64,000 nt of DNA, from contig JADJQR010000001.1 of the NCBI GenBank assembly GCA_016712675.1, positions 3,162,001 to 3,226,000 of the forward strand, given 5' to 3'. Origin of the DNA: a bacterium (lineage in GTDB: Bacteria > Krumholzibacteriota > Krumholzibacteriia > LZORAL124-64-63). Positions 43,201-51,560 of this stretch are shown one piece after another. The notes under the pieces were generated by a model. That model made no database searches. It saw nothing but the letters and a program-made list of their open reading frames with translations, and was not told where the DNA came from. The stretch's first letter is position 1; every line of letters starts with the position of its first letter. A program made the translations under genes and the position numbers.

Positions 43201-44987
43201 ACGGCTCGTTCATGACCTCGGCGCTGCCGTACTTCACGTACAACATCCAGGCCCGCGCCTGGCACCACAAGCCGGTCACGATCGCCGTTTCGATCGAGGA
43301 GCCCGAGACGATCAAGGAGTTCCTGCTGGACCCGACGGCCGGCGACCTGCTCCTGATCGACGATGGCGCCAAGGGCGGCGTGGTGCCCGCCAAGTTCGGC
43401 GGCAAGCACGGTGACGAGCTGCTGGCCGACGGCTACACCGTCGATGCGGCCAAGAGCGCCGCTCAGATGCTGCTGGACCTCGAGGAGATGGGCTACTCGG
43501 TGACGTCGGTGGACGCGACCGTCGCGGATCCCGCCACGTTCAACGACTACGACCTGGTCATCCTGTCCTGCGGCGCCAACACCGCCACGTTGGCCAACAC
43601 GACGCTGAAGACCGGCCTGGTGGCGTTCGCCCAGGCGGGCGGGCACATCCTGCTGGAGGGCGGCGAGCTGGGCTACGACCAATACGGCGACGCCAGCTTC
43701 GCCACCTACGTCATGCACACCAACGACTGGAACGCCGACAGCGCCGGCACCATCACGGTGAACGACGCGGCGGCGTATATCCTCAACAACCCGAACAACG
43801 CTGCGGTGCCCCTGGGCCTGACCTACAGCGGCTATGGCGACAGTGACGCCATGGCACCGCTGGCCGGCGCGGCCCGCCCGCTGGCCTGGTCCAGCTACAC
43901 CGGCGACGCCAGCGTCATCACCTACGACGCGAACCCGGCGCCCGAGGGCGGCCAGATCGTGTTCTTCTGCTTCAACTACCTGGCGGCGGCCGCGGGTCGC
44001 TACCAGCTGCTGGAGAACGCGATCCAGTGGCTGACCACGCCCGAGCTCGGGACCTGCACGGTGAGCGGCCATGCCCTGCTGGCCGGCCAGTCGAACCATG
44101 CGGGCATCACGATCACGGCGACGCCCAACGGCGGCACCACGACGACGGCGGCCGACGGTTCGTACCAGTTCACGGGCCTGTTCGCCGGCACCTACACCCT
44201 GCACGCCGAGAAGACGGGCTGGGCCGGTCCCGACGTCCAGGTCACGCTGACCGACGGCGAGGTCCGGACAGGCGTCGACTTCGCGCTCAACTCGACGACG
44301 CAGCTCGACCAGTGCGTGTCGCCGGGCCTGGCGATCACCGACAACGCCACCATCACCAGCGACATCGACGTCGCTGCCGGCGGCACCATCGGCTCGGTCC
44401 AGGTCTACCTGAACATCACGCACACCTACCAGGGCGACCTGGCGGTCACCCTGACCTCCCCGGCCGGCACGGTCGTGCGCCTGCACAATCGCACCGGCAG
44501 CGGCACGGACAACATCATCGGCTGGTACCCCAGCCCGCTGGTGCCTGCCGATCCGCTGACGAACCTCAATGGCCAGGACATGAAGGGCATTTGGCGCCTG
44601 ACCGTGTCCGACAACGCCGGTGGCGACGTCGGCACGCTGGTGCAGTGGTGCCTGCGGATCGTCTACGCGCCGCCGTACGTGTCGGGCGTGGACGATGACG
44701 CGGTGCCGGCCCTGCTGGCCCTGCGCGGCAACTACCCCAACCCGTTCAACCCGGCCACGAACATCAAGTTCGACCTGCCGGCGCGCGGCCACGTCACGCT
44801 GCAGATCTTCGACGTGGCGGGCCGGCTGGTGCGGACGCTGGTGGACGAGACCCTGGCGGCGACGACGCACACCGTCGTCTGGAACGGCACCGACGACACC
44901 GGCCGGCAGGTGTCCAGCGGCGCGTACTACACGCGGCTGACCAGCACCGGTGGCACGGCGACGGCGAAGATGCTGCTTCTGAAGTAG
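40230..44987 (+). CDS. Gingipain-type cysteine protease (peptidase C25) with P-domain and FlgD-like CTD
   Basis: A 1585-residue secreted protease. The ATG at 40230 has AAGGGGAG upstream, and the signal peptide is [18 protein letters not shown] gingipain-like propeptide region runs to ~240 and the C25 domain is ~245-620. In it, [12 protein letters not shown], the catalytic His H449 ([10 protein letters not shown]) and catalytic Cys at 481/482 ([18 protein letters not shown]) are visible. Ig-like and carboxypeptidase-regulatory-like repeats follow (~868, ~952, ~1277). Between them is an amidotransferase-like domain ([10 protein letters not shown], ~1045-1270). A proprotein-convertase P-domain lies at ~1362-1480 and the CTD ([16 protein letters not shown]) from ~1500. 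It is probably a cell-surface or released protease processed from a zymogen. Confidence 0.9.
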   Translation: MLRRRLLSLMLALLALSAVSAGATTIRLGDEPSALAVTSEKGTGLSFHVQVGELEATDIATKSGVFTRLAIPGFHTSMQVGAPELPQMNRLVAVPAGATARVSYRNVQSTRIKLADHGITHPLFPTQDSVSKSADLDNLPFVQDMGFYMQKAVSREAATILEQGRLRAMDIARLEIAPVTWFPAENEVEVITSMDVDVAFDNVDMAYATDLIARTYSPFFEHLYAGMAGSKAFHDAYPDRVKDLVTMVIVTPPAFASQLQDFVTWKTQRGFNMIMAVTGTPAVGTTTASIEAYLNNLYNSATPENPAPSFVLFVGDVAELPTFQEAGDASDRPYCAVDADLVPDMYYGRFSATNPTQLQAQLDKTMMYDQFTMPDPSYLNRVTMIAGVDGTYAATHGNGQILYGTNNYFNNAHGITSNTYLYPASSGAVEAAIIQTVNDGVAYINYTAHGSETSWADPSMTQSNVNAMTNAGKPTLAVGNCCLTSTYDYAECFGETFLRAANKGAIGYIGASNSTYWDEDYWWGVGFHASSQIDGTGYPILATGIGAYDGLFHESGEAEHLWYVTNDALVFSGNLAVMESGSSRTTYYWNIYNLLGDPSLSPYIVPTANTVSHPATVFVGQTAITVGAVTGSYVGLTQNGVLMGAGTVNAKGDVDIEYLGELTPGVPMKLVVTAHNKVPYITDVNVIVPATVTINPLAIDVNTPTAITVTVMDAAGTSPLPGISVWAEGLDYATTPVLTDASGVAVVNVNAAYGPTLDIVGQDMAETYRLFTEQVTVNAADLTAPDLTVTTGIGLSDAFALNLPGTLHATVGQAGATLYARLPNGTLLETTAADLDLTPTALGVVAGTIAVSGYNVYTENFDIIEAYGQLAGTVTSGGSPMVGVTVRLLDESMGEVFAVTSAAGGAWAAPEDILVDDYTLVVDHFGYLHYEAPLFINYGANTQDIVLTPAPSGTFGGFVYDSVTNEPLQGTIRVFRSDNGALYTETTSAVDGSFMTSALPYFTYNIQARAWHHKPVTIAVSIEEPETIKEFLLDPTAGDLLLIDDGAKGGVVPAKFGGKHGDELLADGYTVDAAKSAAQMLLDLEEMGYSVTSVDATVADPATFNDYDLVILSCGANTATLANTTLKTGLVAFAQAGGHILLEGGELGYDQYGDASFATYVMHTNDWNADSAGTITVNDAAAYILNNPNNAAVPLGLTYSGYGDSDAMAPLAGAARPLAWSSYTGDASVITYDANPAPEGGQIVFFCFNYLAAAAGRYQLLENAIQWLTTPELGTCTVSGHALLAGQSNHAGITITATPNGGTTTTAADGSYQFTGLFAGTYTLHAEKTGWAGPDVQVTLTDGEVRTGVDFALNSTTQLDQCVSPGLAITDNATITSDIDVAAGGTIGSVQVYLNITHTYQGDLAVTLTSPAGTVVRLHNRTGSGTDNIIGWYPSPLVPADPLTNLNGQDMKGIWRLTVSDNAGGDVGTLVQWCLRIVYAPPYVSGVDDDAVPALLALRGNYPNPFNPATNIKFDLPARGHVTLQIFDVAGRLVRTLVDETLAATTHTVVWNGTDDTGRQVSSGAYYTRLTSTGGTATAKMLLLK

Positions 44988-45015
44988 CTGACCGGACCAT
45001 CCCATCCCTTCGCAC

Positions 45016-45049
45016 GGGGGCGGCGGCCGCATGGCCGCCGCTCCCTTTT
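45016..45049 (+). terminator. Rho-independent terminator of the gingipain-type gene
   Basis: CGGCGGCC (45021-45028) pairs with 45033-45040 around a GCAT loop. The stem extends five more pairs outward (one G-U) to GGGGG/CTCCC and is followed by TTTT at 45046-45049. Confidence 0.8.
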
Positions 45050-45147
45050 CGGTCCTTCCGCCAGCCGATGGCGGGACCATGCAATGGGCCAACTCGTTGG
45101 GATCTTGTCGATTGTGCTCGAGGGACCGGTCTACGCGCTTTTTTCAC

Positions 45148-45176
45148 TTGCCGCAATGATCTCTTAGTGATATCAT
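45148..45176 (+). promoter_or_regulatory. Sigma70-type promoter of the SPFH gene
   Basis: TTGCCG (45148-45153), a 17-base spacer and TATCAT (45171-45176) in an AT-rich patch, with the predicted start ~45 bases before the ATG at 45230. Confidence 0.6.
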
Positions 45177-45229
45177 CTCAACATCAAGGCAACAAGACCC
45201 TGGTCCCTGGTCAGCCAAGGAGGCTGTCG

Positions 45230-46096
45230 ATGCACAAGGAGAAGTCGATCTCCACGATGTCCGGCTGGGCTCCGCTGTTCATCCTGCTGCTGGCGCTCAT
45301 CGGTTCGATCTGGCTGCTGATCGCCTCGCTGGTCGGGCGCAACGTGCCGGGCATCATCGGCAGCAGCGTCGGCCTGGTGGTCACGCTGTTCCTGCTGCCA
45401 GGGCTGTTCGTGGTCAACCCGAACGAGGCGGTCGCGCTGTTGCTGGCCGGCGCCTATCGCGGCACGACGCGCCAGGGTGGCCTGCGCTACACGAACCCGT
45501 TCTACACGCGGATGAAGCTCTCCCTGAAGGCGCGCAACCTCAACGGCGACCGCCTGAAGGTCAACGACCTGTCGGGCAACCCGATCGAGATCGCGGCCGT
45601 GGTCGTCTGGCGCGTGCACGACACGGCCGAGGCGCTGTTCGAGGTCGACAACTACGAGTCGTATGTGAAGATCCAGAGCGAGTCGGCGGTGCGGCACCTG
45701 GCCAGCGCCTATCCCTACGATGCCGGCGATGACGTGGTCAGCCTGCGCGGCGCCACCGACGACGTGAGCGAGCACCTCAAGCGGGAGCTGCAGGAACGCC
45801 TGGGCAAGGCCGGTGTCGAGGTGCTCGAGGCGAGGCTGGCCCACCTGGCCTACGCGCCGGAGATCGCCCACGCCATGCTGCAGCGGCAGCAGGCCAGCGC
45901 CGTGGTGGCGGCCCGCAAGACGATCGTCGAGGGCGCCGTCGGCATGGTCGAGATGGCCCTGCAGGAACTGGGCTCGCGCGATCTCGTGCACCTGGACGAC
46001 GAGCGCAAGGCGGCCATGGTCAGCAACCTGCTGGTCGTGCTGTGCAGCGAGCACGCGGCGCAGCCGGTGCTGAACACCGGCACGCTGTACACGTGA
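45230..46096 (+). CDS. SPFH/band 7 membrane protein
   Basis: A 288-residue protein with AAGGAGG six bases upstream. Two hydrophobic segments ([19 protein letters not shown] and [19 protein letters not shown], ~15-60) are followed by [17 protein letters not shown], the start of the SPFH domain. Next come [24 protein letters not shown] and [20 protein letters not shown] with a helical C-terminal part. SPFH proteins form large membrane-associated oligomers similar to flotillins and prohibitins. This short subtype is regularly followed by a small Arc-type DNA-binding protein, as here, one base after its stop. Confidence 0.88.
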   Translation: MHKEKSISTMSGWAPLFILLLALIGSIWLLIASLVGRNVPGIIGSSVGLVVTLFLLPGLFVVNPNEAVALLLAGAYRGTTRQGGLRYTNPFYTRMKLSLKARNLNGDRLKVNDLSGNPIEIAAVVVWRVHDTAEALFEVDNYESYVKIQSESAVRHLASAYPYDAGDDVVSLRGATDDVSEHLKRELQERLGKAGVEVLEARLAHLAYAPEIAHAMLQRQQASAVVAARKTIVEGAVGMVEMALQELGSRDLVHLDDERKAAMVSNLLVVLCSEHAAQPVLNTGTLYT

Positions 46097-46097
46097 G

Positions 46098-46307
46098 ATG
46101 AGCGAGAAGAAGGCATTCCCGTTGCGGCTCAGCCCGGACCTCTACGACGAGGTCCGGCGCTGGGCCGAGGCGGACCTGCGCAGCGTCAACGCGCAGATCG
46201 AGTTCCTGCTCAGGCGGGCTGTTGCGCACCGACGCGCCGGCGGCGCCGCTCCCACCGGTCCCGACACGGGCGCCGGCCCGGCACGCGACGCCGGCGACGA
46301 CGCCTGA
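46098..46307 (+). CDS. Small Arc/CopG-type ribbon-helix-helix protein
   Basis: A 69-residue protein starting one base after the SPFH stop (TGA G ATG), so translation is coupled. [36 protein letters not shown] is a ribbon-helix-helix fold of the Arc type: a beta strand (PLRL), helix one and helix two. The C-terminal ~22 residues are Ala/Gly/Pro-rich and disordered. RHH proteins dimerise and bind operator DNA. Here it may control its own operon or act as an SPFH-associated factor. No toxin gene lies next to it. Confidence 0.8.
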   Translation: MSEKKAFPLRLSPDLYDEVRRWAEADLRSVNAQIEFLLRRAVAHRRAGGAAPTGPDTGAGPARDAGDDA

Positions 46308-46319
46308 CCGCCGTTCCGG

Positions 46320-47000
46320 TCAGGCCTCCGGCTCCGGCTCCCCGACGAAGATCAGCTCCACCGGGTTCGTCTCCTCTGTCCAGCCGGCCTCGAGGCGCGC
46401 GCGCAGGGGTTCCAGCGCACCCGCCGCCTCCGGCGCGACGCCACCGCTCCACAGCCTGCGGCGCGCCTCGAAGCGCCCGTCGTCCACCCGGGCCGCCGAC
46501 TTGCCGGCCCCGATGTCGCTGCCCTGGCGCCCGGCCGCCGCATCGTGCCCGAGCCAGCCGTGGTAGACCAGACCGTACAGCCACTCGTACTCGCCCGGCC
46601 CCATGCCGGCCTTGCGCAGCGCCTCGTTGCGGGCCAGCCAGAAGCCGGCCATGACCCGCGCCAGGTCGCTGGCGTCGCCGGCGCGCAGGAACCAGTTGCC
46701 GCCGCGGCGGCCGGCAAACGCGCGGTCCTCGGCGGCCAGGCGGTGGCGCCATTCTGACATCTCCTCGCGCACCGCGGCGAACGACTCCACGCGTGCCGGA
46801 TCGGGGACGCCGCCGGGCGGCGGCGCCCAGGTCGCGGCAGCTACGGTGGCGGCCACCAGTTCCCCCTCGCTGGCCTTCACCTTCTTGTACTCGCGCGACA
46901 ACTGCGTCGAGTACCACGTCAGGCCGCCGGCGGCGGCCACCGCCCCCACGACCAGTACGCCGCAGCCGATCCCCGCCAGCTTCTTCCCACTCAACGCCAT
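46320..47000 (-). CDS. Membrane-anchored protein of unknown function
   Basis: A 226-residue protein starting MALSGKKLAGIGCGVLVV with one N-terminal transmembrane segment (~8-28) and TWYSTQLSREYKKV after it. The remainder (~40-226) is soluble and mainly helical with WFLRAGDASDLARVMAGFWLARNEAL and GEYEWLYGLVYHGWLGHD. No catalytic motif is recognised. It follows the sigma54 activator gene by eight bases on the same strand and may be co-transcribed with it. It ends 12 bases from the convergent RHH gene. Confidence 0.65.
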   Translation of the reverse strand: MALSGKKLAGIGCGVLVVGAVAAAGGLTWYSTQLSREYKKVKASEGELVAATVAAATWAPPPGGVPDPARVESFAAVREEMSEWRHRLAAEDRAFAGRRGGNWFLRAGDASDLARVMAGFWLARNEALRKAGMGPGEYEWLYGLVYHGWLGHDAAAGRQGSDIGAGKSAARVDDGRFEARRRLWSGGVAPEAAGALEPLRARLEAGWTEETNPVELIFVGEPEPEA

Positions 47001-47008
47001 CGCGTCCC

Positions 47009-48388
47009 CTATTCCTCCGGTTCGAGTCCGTACTCGCGCACCTTGCGCCACAACGTGCTGCGGTCGATGCCCAGCCGCCGCGCGGCCCGCGTGCGATGCC
47101 AGCCGGTGGCCCGCAACGCCTGCTCGATCAGGTCACGCTCCTGCGCGCTGTGGACCGGCGGCCGCGCGGCCGAAGGTCCGCCCCGCGCGCCCGCGCCCGA
47201 CCGCAGTTCGGGCGGCAGGTGCGCCGGCAGCAGCGGCCCGCCGCGCGCCAGCACCAGCGCGTGGTCCAGGGCGTTCTCCAGTTCGCGCACGTTGCCGGGC
47301 CAGGTGTGGGCCATGAGCAGCGCCAGCGTCGGCTCGGCCAGCGCCGGAGTGACGGGCAATCCGTCGCGAACGACGAAGCGCTCCAGCGCATGCGTGGCCA
47401 ACAGCGGAATGTCCTCGCGGCGCTCGCGCAGCGGCGGGACCCGCAGGGTTACCACCTTGATGCGGTAGTAGAAGTCCTCGCGCAGGCGTCCGCTGGCCAC
47501 CAGCCCCTCGAGGTCGCGGTGCGTGGCCGAGACCACCCGCACATCCACCGGCAGCGGGCGGTTGTCCCCCACACGTTCGACGACGCGCTCCTGCAGCACA
47601 CGCAGCAGCTTCACCTGTACGACCGGGCTGATGTCGCCGATCTCGTCCAGGAAAATGGTGCCGCCAATCGCCTCGGCGAAGCGCCCGCGCCGATCGCTCA
47701 CCGCGCCGGTGAAGGCGCCACGCACGTGTCCGAACAATTCGCTCTCGAGCAGATGCTCGGTCAGGGCCGAGCAGTTCACCGCCACGAAAGGGCCGTTCGC
47801 GCGCGGACTGCTGTCGTGGAGCGCGCGGGCCACCAGCTCCTTGCCGGTTCCGCTCTCGCCGCGGATCAGCACGGTGGCCTCCGAGCCACCCACGTCCCCG
47901 ATCAACGCGTACAGTTCACGCATGCGGGGGTCGCGCCCGATCAGGCGCCCGTAACGGTCGCGGCCGGTCACGAGCTTGCGCAGGTCCGTCACCTCGGTCA
48001 CGTCGCCCAGCAGCAGGGCCAGACCCAGATCGCGCCCATCGAGCGCGCGCAGGGGCGCTGAACGCAACAGAACGTGCCCGCGCCGGCCCCCGCCCAGGTC
48101 GACCGTCGTCTGGTAGTCGACGATCGGCATTCCCGAGCGCAGCGTCTCTTCCAACACGTCCCGCGGGCAGGCCCGTTCGCCGAACAGGCGGCAGACCGGG
48201 GTCCCGGACAGTTCCGCCGCCGGCCGCCCGAGAAGCGCCTCGGCCGCCCTGTTCATCGCCACGATGTCCAACGCAGGGTCCAGCACGAGCAGGCCCTCGT
48301 TCAGGGCCCCCAGCAGCCCCAGCAAGCTGTCCTGCCGCACCGTGCCGACCAGACCACCCAGAGCCGAGCCCAGGTCACCGATCCCCAT
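47009..48388 (-). CDS. Sigma54-dependent transcriptional activator with N-terminal PAS domain
   Basis: A 459-residue bacterial enhancer-binding protein starting at ATG 48388 with GGAGG upstream. A PAS domain (~20-135) carries two cysteines in PVCRLFGERACPRD (C66, C74). The AAA+ domain has Walker A GESGTGKE (177-184), the sigma54-contacting GAFTGA (224-229) and Walker B GGTIFLDEIGD. A Fis-type HTH is at the C-terminus (RTRAARRLGIDRSTLWRKVREYG). There is no receiver domain, so sensing is through the PAS domain. The divergent thioredoxin gene has a -24/-12 promoter, making it the likely target. An internal sensing role for the cysteines is inference. Confidence 0.92.
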   Translation of the reverse strand: MGIGDLGSALGGLVGTVRQDSLLGLLGALNEGLLVLDPALDIVAMNRAAEALLGRPAAELSGTPVCRLFGERACPRDVLEETLRSGMPIVDYQTTVDLGGGRRGHVLLRSAPLRALDGRDLGLALLLGDVTEVTDLRKLVTGRDRYGRLIGRDPRMRELYALIGDVGGSEATVLIRGESGTGKELVARALHDSSPRANGPFVAVNCSALTEHLLESELFGHVRGAFTGAVSDRRGRFAEAIGGTIFLDEIGDISPVVQVKLLRVLQERVVERVGDNRPLPVDVRVVSATHRDLEGLVASGRLREDFYYRIKVVTLRVPPLRERREDIPLLATHALERFVVRDGLPVTPALAEPTLALLMAHTWPGNVRELENALDHALVLARGGPLLPAHLPPELRSGAGARGGPSAARPPVHSAQERDLIEQALRATGWHRTRAARRLGIDRSTLWRKVREYGLEPEE

Positions 48389-48413
48389 GCACCACCTCCG
48401 TTGCTGCAACAAT

Positions 48414-48441
48414 AATGTAGCAACATAAACGATGCATGCAA
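48414..48441 (-). promoter_or_regulatory. Sigma70-type promoter of the sigma54-activator gene
   Basis: On the minus strand TTGCAT (48441-48436), a 16-base spacer and TACATT (48419-48414). Several GTTGC copies lie in and near it (GTTGCATGC, GTTGCTAC, GTTGCAGCAAC), perhaps an operator for autoregulation. Confidence 0.55.
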
Positions 48442-48507
48442 CATCTCTGAGACGTGGGAGGCCGGTCACCCACCGCTGCTGAACCAGCCTCCCCGATCGG
48501 ATCGTGA

Positions 48508-48519
48508 TGTTTCGAAACA
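48508..48519. promoter_or_regulatory. 12-bp palindrome, candidate enhancer site for the sigma54 activator
   Basis: TGTTTCGAAACA is a perfect palindrome ~46 bases upstream of the -24 element of the thioredoxin promoter, within reach for an enhancer-binding protein. One copy only is seen. Confidence 0.45.
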
Positions 48520-48562
48520 CATTACCTGATTCAAAGCCCCGTTCACGATCGCCTCTCGTTTT

Positions 48563-48580
48563 CCGGCACACCTTCTGCAA
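48563..48580 (+). promoter_or_regulatory. Sigma54 (-24/-12) promoter of the thioredoxin gene
   Basis: CCGGCACACCTTCTGCAA has GG at 48565-48566 and GC at 48577-48578 with exactly ten bases between. CAC after GG and TGCA at -12 agree with the consensus TGGCAC-N5-TTGCA. Transcription would start near 48590, ~65 bases before the ATG. Confidence 0.7.
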
Positions 48581-48655
48581 GAGCTCCCCCGAACGTGTTG
48601 CACCACCACGGAGGGACGGCGGACACGCCCCCCGCAGACGCAAGGAGAGATCGAC

Positions 48656-48979
48656 ATGGCCAACGTGACGGAATTCACCGTGGCGAACTTCGAAGCCGAA
48701 GTGACGAATAGCGACGTACCGGTCCTGGTGGACTTCTGGGCCCCATGGTGCGGACCCTGCCGACAGCTGGGCCCCACGATCGAACAGCTGGCAGGCGAGT
48801 ACGCCGGCAAGGCGAAGATCGGTAAGGTGAACGTCGACGACCACGGCGACCTGGCCGCGCAGTTCGGTATCCGCGGCATTCCCACGGTGCTGCTGTTCAA
48901 GGGCGGCAAGCAAGTGGGCAGCTTTGTCGGGATCAAGCCCAAGGACGAGTTCTCGAAGGCGCTGGACGCCGCGCTGTAG
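48656..48979 (+). CDS. trxA: Thioredoxin
   Basis: A 107-residue thioredoxin with active site WCGPC (C32, C35) after VLVDFWAP, the cis-proline segment GIPTVLLF and the terminal helix. It is a cytoplasmic disulphide reductase, and the length and fold are standard. AAGGAGAG lies upstream. Transcription from a sigma54 promoter under a divergent PAS-type activator is unusual for trxA and suggests an inducible, condition-specific copy. Confidence 0.95.
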   Translation: MANVTEFTVANFEAEVTNSDVPVLVDFWAPWCGPCRQLGPTIEQLAGEYAGKAKIGKVNVDDHGDLAAQFGIRGIPTVLLFKGGKQVGSFVGIKPKDEFSKALDAAL

Positions 48980-49002
48980 TCCTCAGCCACACCGGCCACC
49001 CT

Positions 49003-49034
49003 GGCCGCCGCCCGAACAGGCGGCGGCCGCGTTT
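49003..49034 (+). terminator. Terminator hairpin after trxA
   Basis: GGCCGCCGCC (49003-49012) and its complement (49019-49028) form a 10-bp stem with a six-base loop, followed by GCGTTT. Confidence 0.6.
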
Positions 49035-49123
49035 CCGGCGTCAGCGACCCGCTTGCCGCCGGACGCCGGGCGCGCGACATTGGGTCGTTGCGACCGGTTG
49101 ACCCCAGCGCGGCGAGGTGGCCC

Positions 49124-50062
49124 ATGGCCGGCATCATCAATGGCGTCAAACGCCTGTTCGGCGGTGGCGACCGCCCGAACAACGTCTTCTTCATCGTCTT
49201 CGACAGCTGCCGCTGGGACGCGTACCAGGCCGCGCGCACGCCCAACCTGGACCGCCTCGGCCGAGCCGAGCGCCGCTACAGCTACGCCAGCTGGACCAGC
49301 CCCTCGCACTTCACGTTCCTGATGGGCATGGTCCCGCACCAGAGCCCGCGCGGCGTCTTCGCCTCGGACGTCTACCGCGACGAGTTCTCGCTCTGGTCGC
49401 AGCGCCTGAACCTCAAGGACGTCGAGTTCGGCCAGTTCGTCCCCAAGCTCTCGCTGCCCTGGTTCCTCAAGTCGCAGGGCTACCGCACCGAGGGCGTGGT
49501 CAGCCTGCCTGTGCTCAACCCGATGACATCGCTGAGCCAGCATTTCGACCGCTACGAGCTGGCACCCAGCCACAACGACCTGTCGATCATCCTGGACGGC
49601 GGCACCGTGGCGCGCGAAGGCAAGGTGCCCCTGTCGATCGGCCGCATCGAGGCCAGGACCGACCAGCCGACGTTCTGGTTCATCAACACCGGCGAGACCC
49701 ACTACCCGTACCTGCTGCCGGGCGAATCGGCGCAGGACCTGCCGCACATCAGCGGCGTGCACGGCGTGTTCAAGTCGCTGGACGAGTTCCTGAAGAATCC
49801 GGCCGAGGCGATGGAGGGCCGCAAGAAGGACGAGTTCTTCACGCCCCAGCAGTTCCGCGCCTTCTACGACAAGCAGGTCGCCTGCGTGGAGCACCTGGAC
49901 GGCGTCGTCGGCCGCCTGATGGAACGCTGCCCGGCGAACACCTACTTCATGGTGATGTCCGACCACGGCGAGCTGTTCGGCGAGGACGGCTACTTCGGCC
50001 ACGGCCCCATCTTCCACGAGAAGGTGTTCGAGGTGTTCTATCTGGAGGGGCGGCTGCCGTGA
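49124..50062 (+). CDS. Alkaline-phosphatase/sulfatase-superfamily protein
   Basis: A 312-residue protein starting MAGIINGVKRLFGGG with GAGGTGG upstream and no signal peptide. It begins with the sulfatase-like NVFFIVFDSCRWDAYQAARTPNLDRL, where a CRWDA segment sits near the nucleophile position. SWTSPSHFTFLMGMVP follows, and the metal-site segments MVMSDHGELFGEDGYFGHG are near the C-terminus. The canonical CxPSR sulfatase signature is not seen; T/S in TSPSH could be the nucleophile. It may be a cytoplasmic phospho- or sulfo-transfer hydrolase. It is coupled to the downstream deaminase gene by a GTGA overlap. Confidence 0.75.
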   Translation: MAGIINGVKRLFGGGDRPNNVFFIVFDSCRWDAYQAARTPNLDRLGRAERRYSYASWTSPSHFTFLMGMVPHQSPRGVFASDVYRDEFSLWSQRLNLKDVEFGQFVPKLSLPWFLKSQGYRTEGVVSLPVLNPMTSLSQHFDRYELAPSHNDLSIILDGGTVAREGKVPLSIGRIEARTDQPTFWFINTGETHYPYLLPGESAQDLPHISGVHGVFKSLDEFLKNPAEAMEGRKKDEFFTPQQFRAFYDKQVACVEHLDGVVGRLMERCPANTYFMVMSDHGELFGEDGYFGHGPIFHEKVFEVFYLEGRLP

Positions 50063-50535
50063 ACGCGCCCGACCCGCGCCTGATGCAGGCGGCGATCGCC
50101 GAGGCCCAGGCGGGACTCGGCGCCGGCGACGGCGGCCCGTTCGGCGCCGTCGTCGTCCGCGACGGCGTGGTCGTCGCCCGCGGGCACAACCAAGTCGTCG
50201 CGCTGAACGATCCCTCGGCCCACGCCGAGGTGCAGGCCATCCGCGCCGCCTGCCGCGCGCTGGGCACGTTCGACCTGTCGGGCTGCGAGATCTACGCCAC
50301 CTGCGAGCCGTGCCCGATGTGCTTCGCCGCCATCCACTGGGCCCGCCTGGACCGCGTCGTCTTCGGCGCCGCGCGCGCCGACGCCGCGGCGGTCGGCTTC
50401 GACGATGCGGCGATCTACGACGTCCTGGCCGGGACCCGCGCGCCGGCCTTCGCCGTCCTGGGCGAGGTCGAGACGGGCGCCTGCCGCAGCCTCATGGAAC
50501 GCTGGCGGGACGACGAGGGGCGCATCCCCTACTGA
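50059..50535 (+). CDS. Nucleoside deaminase, guanine-deaminase-like (CDA fold)
   Basis: A 158-residue protein starting at GTG 50059 in GTGA overlap with the previous stop; GGAGGGG is upstream. The zinc site is HAEVQAI plus CEPCPMC, with the FGAVVVRDG strand and the late VGFDDAAIYDVL helix. The LSGCEIYATCEPCPMC pattern and C-terminal region resemble guanine deaminase GuaD more than the tRNA adenosine deaminase TadA. It converts guanine to xanthine, or a related base; the substrate is not certain. Confidence 0.85.
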   Translation: MNAPDPRLMQAAIAEAQAGLGAGDGGPFGAVVVRDGVVVARGHNQVVALNDPSAHAEVQAIRAACRALGTFDLSGCEIYATCEPCPMCFAAIHWARLDRVVFGAARADAAAVGFDDAAIYDVLAGTRAPAFAVLGEVETGACRSLMERWRDDEGRIPY

Positions 50536-50600
50536 CCCGCACAGACCGCCCTGCCGCGCCGGCCGTCGCCGCGGCGCCACCGACGGGCCGGGGAGCCGCC

Positions 50601-51560
50601 GTGCACGGACATGACCACCACGGGCGCCACCACGGTCACGGCCACGGTCACGCGCACGCGCATGACCACGCCGTCCCCGCCACGGCTCCCGCGCAGCGCG
50701 CCTTCGTAATCGGCATCGTGCTCAACGGCGCCTTCGTGGTCGTGGAGGCCGCCGCCGGCCTGGTCACCGGCTCGCTGGCGCTGCTGGCCGACGCCGGCCA
50801 CAACCTGTCGGACGTCCTGGGGCTGGTGCTGGCCTGGGGCGCGGTCAGGCTGGGCCGGCGGGCGCCGACGCGGCGCCGCACCTTCGGCTGGCGCCGGTCG
50901 ACGATCATGGCGGCGCTGCTGAACGCGGTGCTGCTGCTGGTCGCCGTCGGCGGCATCGCCTGGGAGGCGGTGCGCCGCGCGCAGGAGCCGGTGCCGGTGC
51001 CCGGAATGGCGATCATGGTCGTGGCCGGCCTCGGGTTCCTGGTCAACGCCGCCACCGCGGCGCTGTTCCTGTCCAGCCGCCGCCACGACCTGAACGCGCG
51101 CGGCGCCTACCTGCACATGGCGGCCGACGCGGCGGTCTCGCTGGGGGTCGTGGCCTCGGGCGCCGCGATCCTGGCCACGGGCTGGGACTGGCTGGATCCC
51201 GCGGTCAGCCTCGTCATCGCGGTGGTGATCCTCGCCGGCACGTGGGGACTGCTGCGCGAGGCGGTCGACCTGGCCCTGGATGCCGTGCCGCCGGGCATCG
51301 ACCCGGCCGCCGTGCGCGCCCACCTGGCCGCACTGCCGGGCGTCGTCGCCGTGCACGACCTGCACATCTGGGCCCTGAGCACGACCGAGACGGCGCTGAC
51401 AGCCCACCTGGTCAAGCCCGACCCGCGCGACGACGACCCGCTGGTGGCGCGCGCCACGGCCGAGCTGCGCGAGCGCTTCGGCATCGGGCACGCGACCCTG
51501 CAGTGGGAGCGCGCCGACGGCGACTGCCCCGGCGCGCCCTGCGCCCCGGGCGATCAGTAG
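50601..51560 (+). CDS. Cation diffusion facilitator (Zn/Co exporter, ZitB/CzcD-like)
   Basis: A 319-residue membrane protein starting at GTG 50601 with GGGGAG upstream. The N-terminal ~22 residues are a His-rich metal-binding tail (HGHDHHGRHHGHGHGHAHAH). Six membrane segments follow, with the metal sites LLADAGHNLSDVLGL and YLHMAADAAVSLGVV (HxxxD each). The C-terminal cytoplasmic domain ends in a CPGAPC motif. It exports zinc or similar divalent ions with proton exchange. Its last seven bases overlap the end of the convergent cydB. Confidence 0.9.
   Translation: MHGHDHHGRHHGHGHGHAHAHDHAVPATAPAQRAFVIGIVLNGAFVVVEAAAGLVTGSLALLADAGHNLSDVLGLVLAWGAVRLGRRAPTRRRTFGWRRSTIMAALLNAVLLLVAVGGIAWEAVRRAQEPVPVPGMAIMVVAGLGFLVNAATAALFLSSRRHDLNARGAYLHMAADAAVSLGVVASGAAILATGWDWLDPAVSLVIAVVILAGTWGLLREAVDLALDAVPPGIDPAAVRAHLAALPGVVAVHDLHIWALSTTETALTAHLVKPDPRDDDPLVARATAELRERFGIGHATLQWERADGDCPGAPCAPGDQ

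Noticed and set aside
40107-45092. Very long open frame on the minus strand opposite the C25 protease
   Set aside because: Its composition (Val/Gly/Arg/His-rich, no motif) is that of an antisense shadow, while the plus frame has a signal peptide, catalytic residues and a CTD.
46098-46307. Ribbon-helix-helix gene as the antitoxin of a toxin-antitoxin pair
   Set aside because: Its only coupled partner is an SPFH membrane protein; the convergent neighbour shows no toxin motif.
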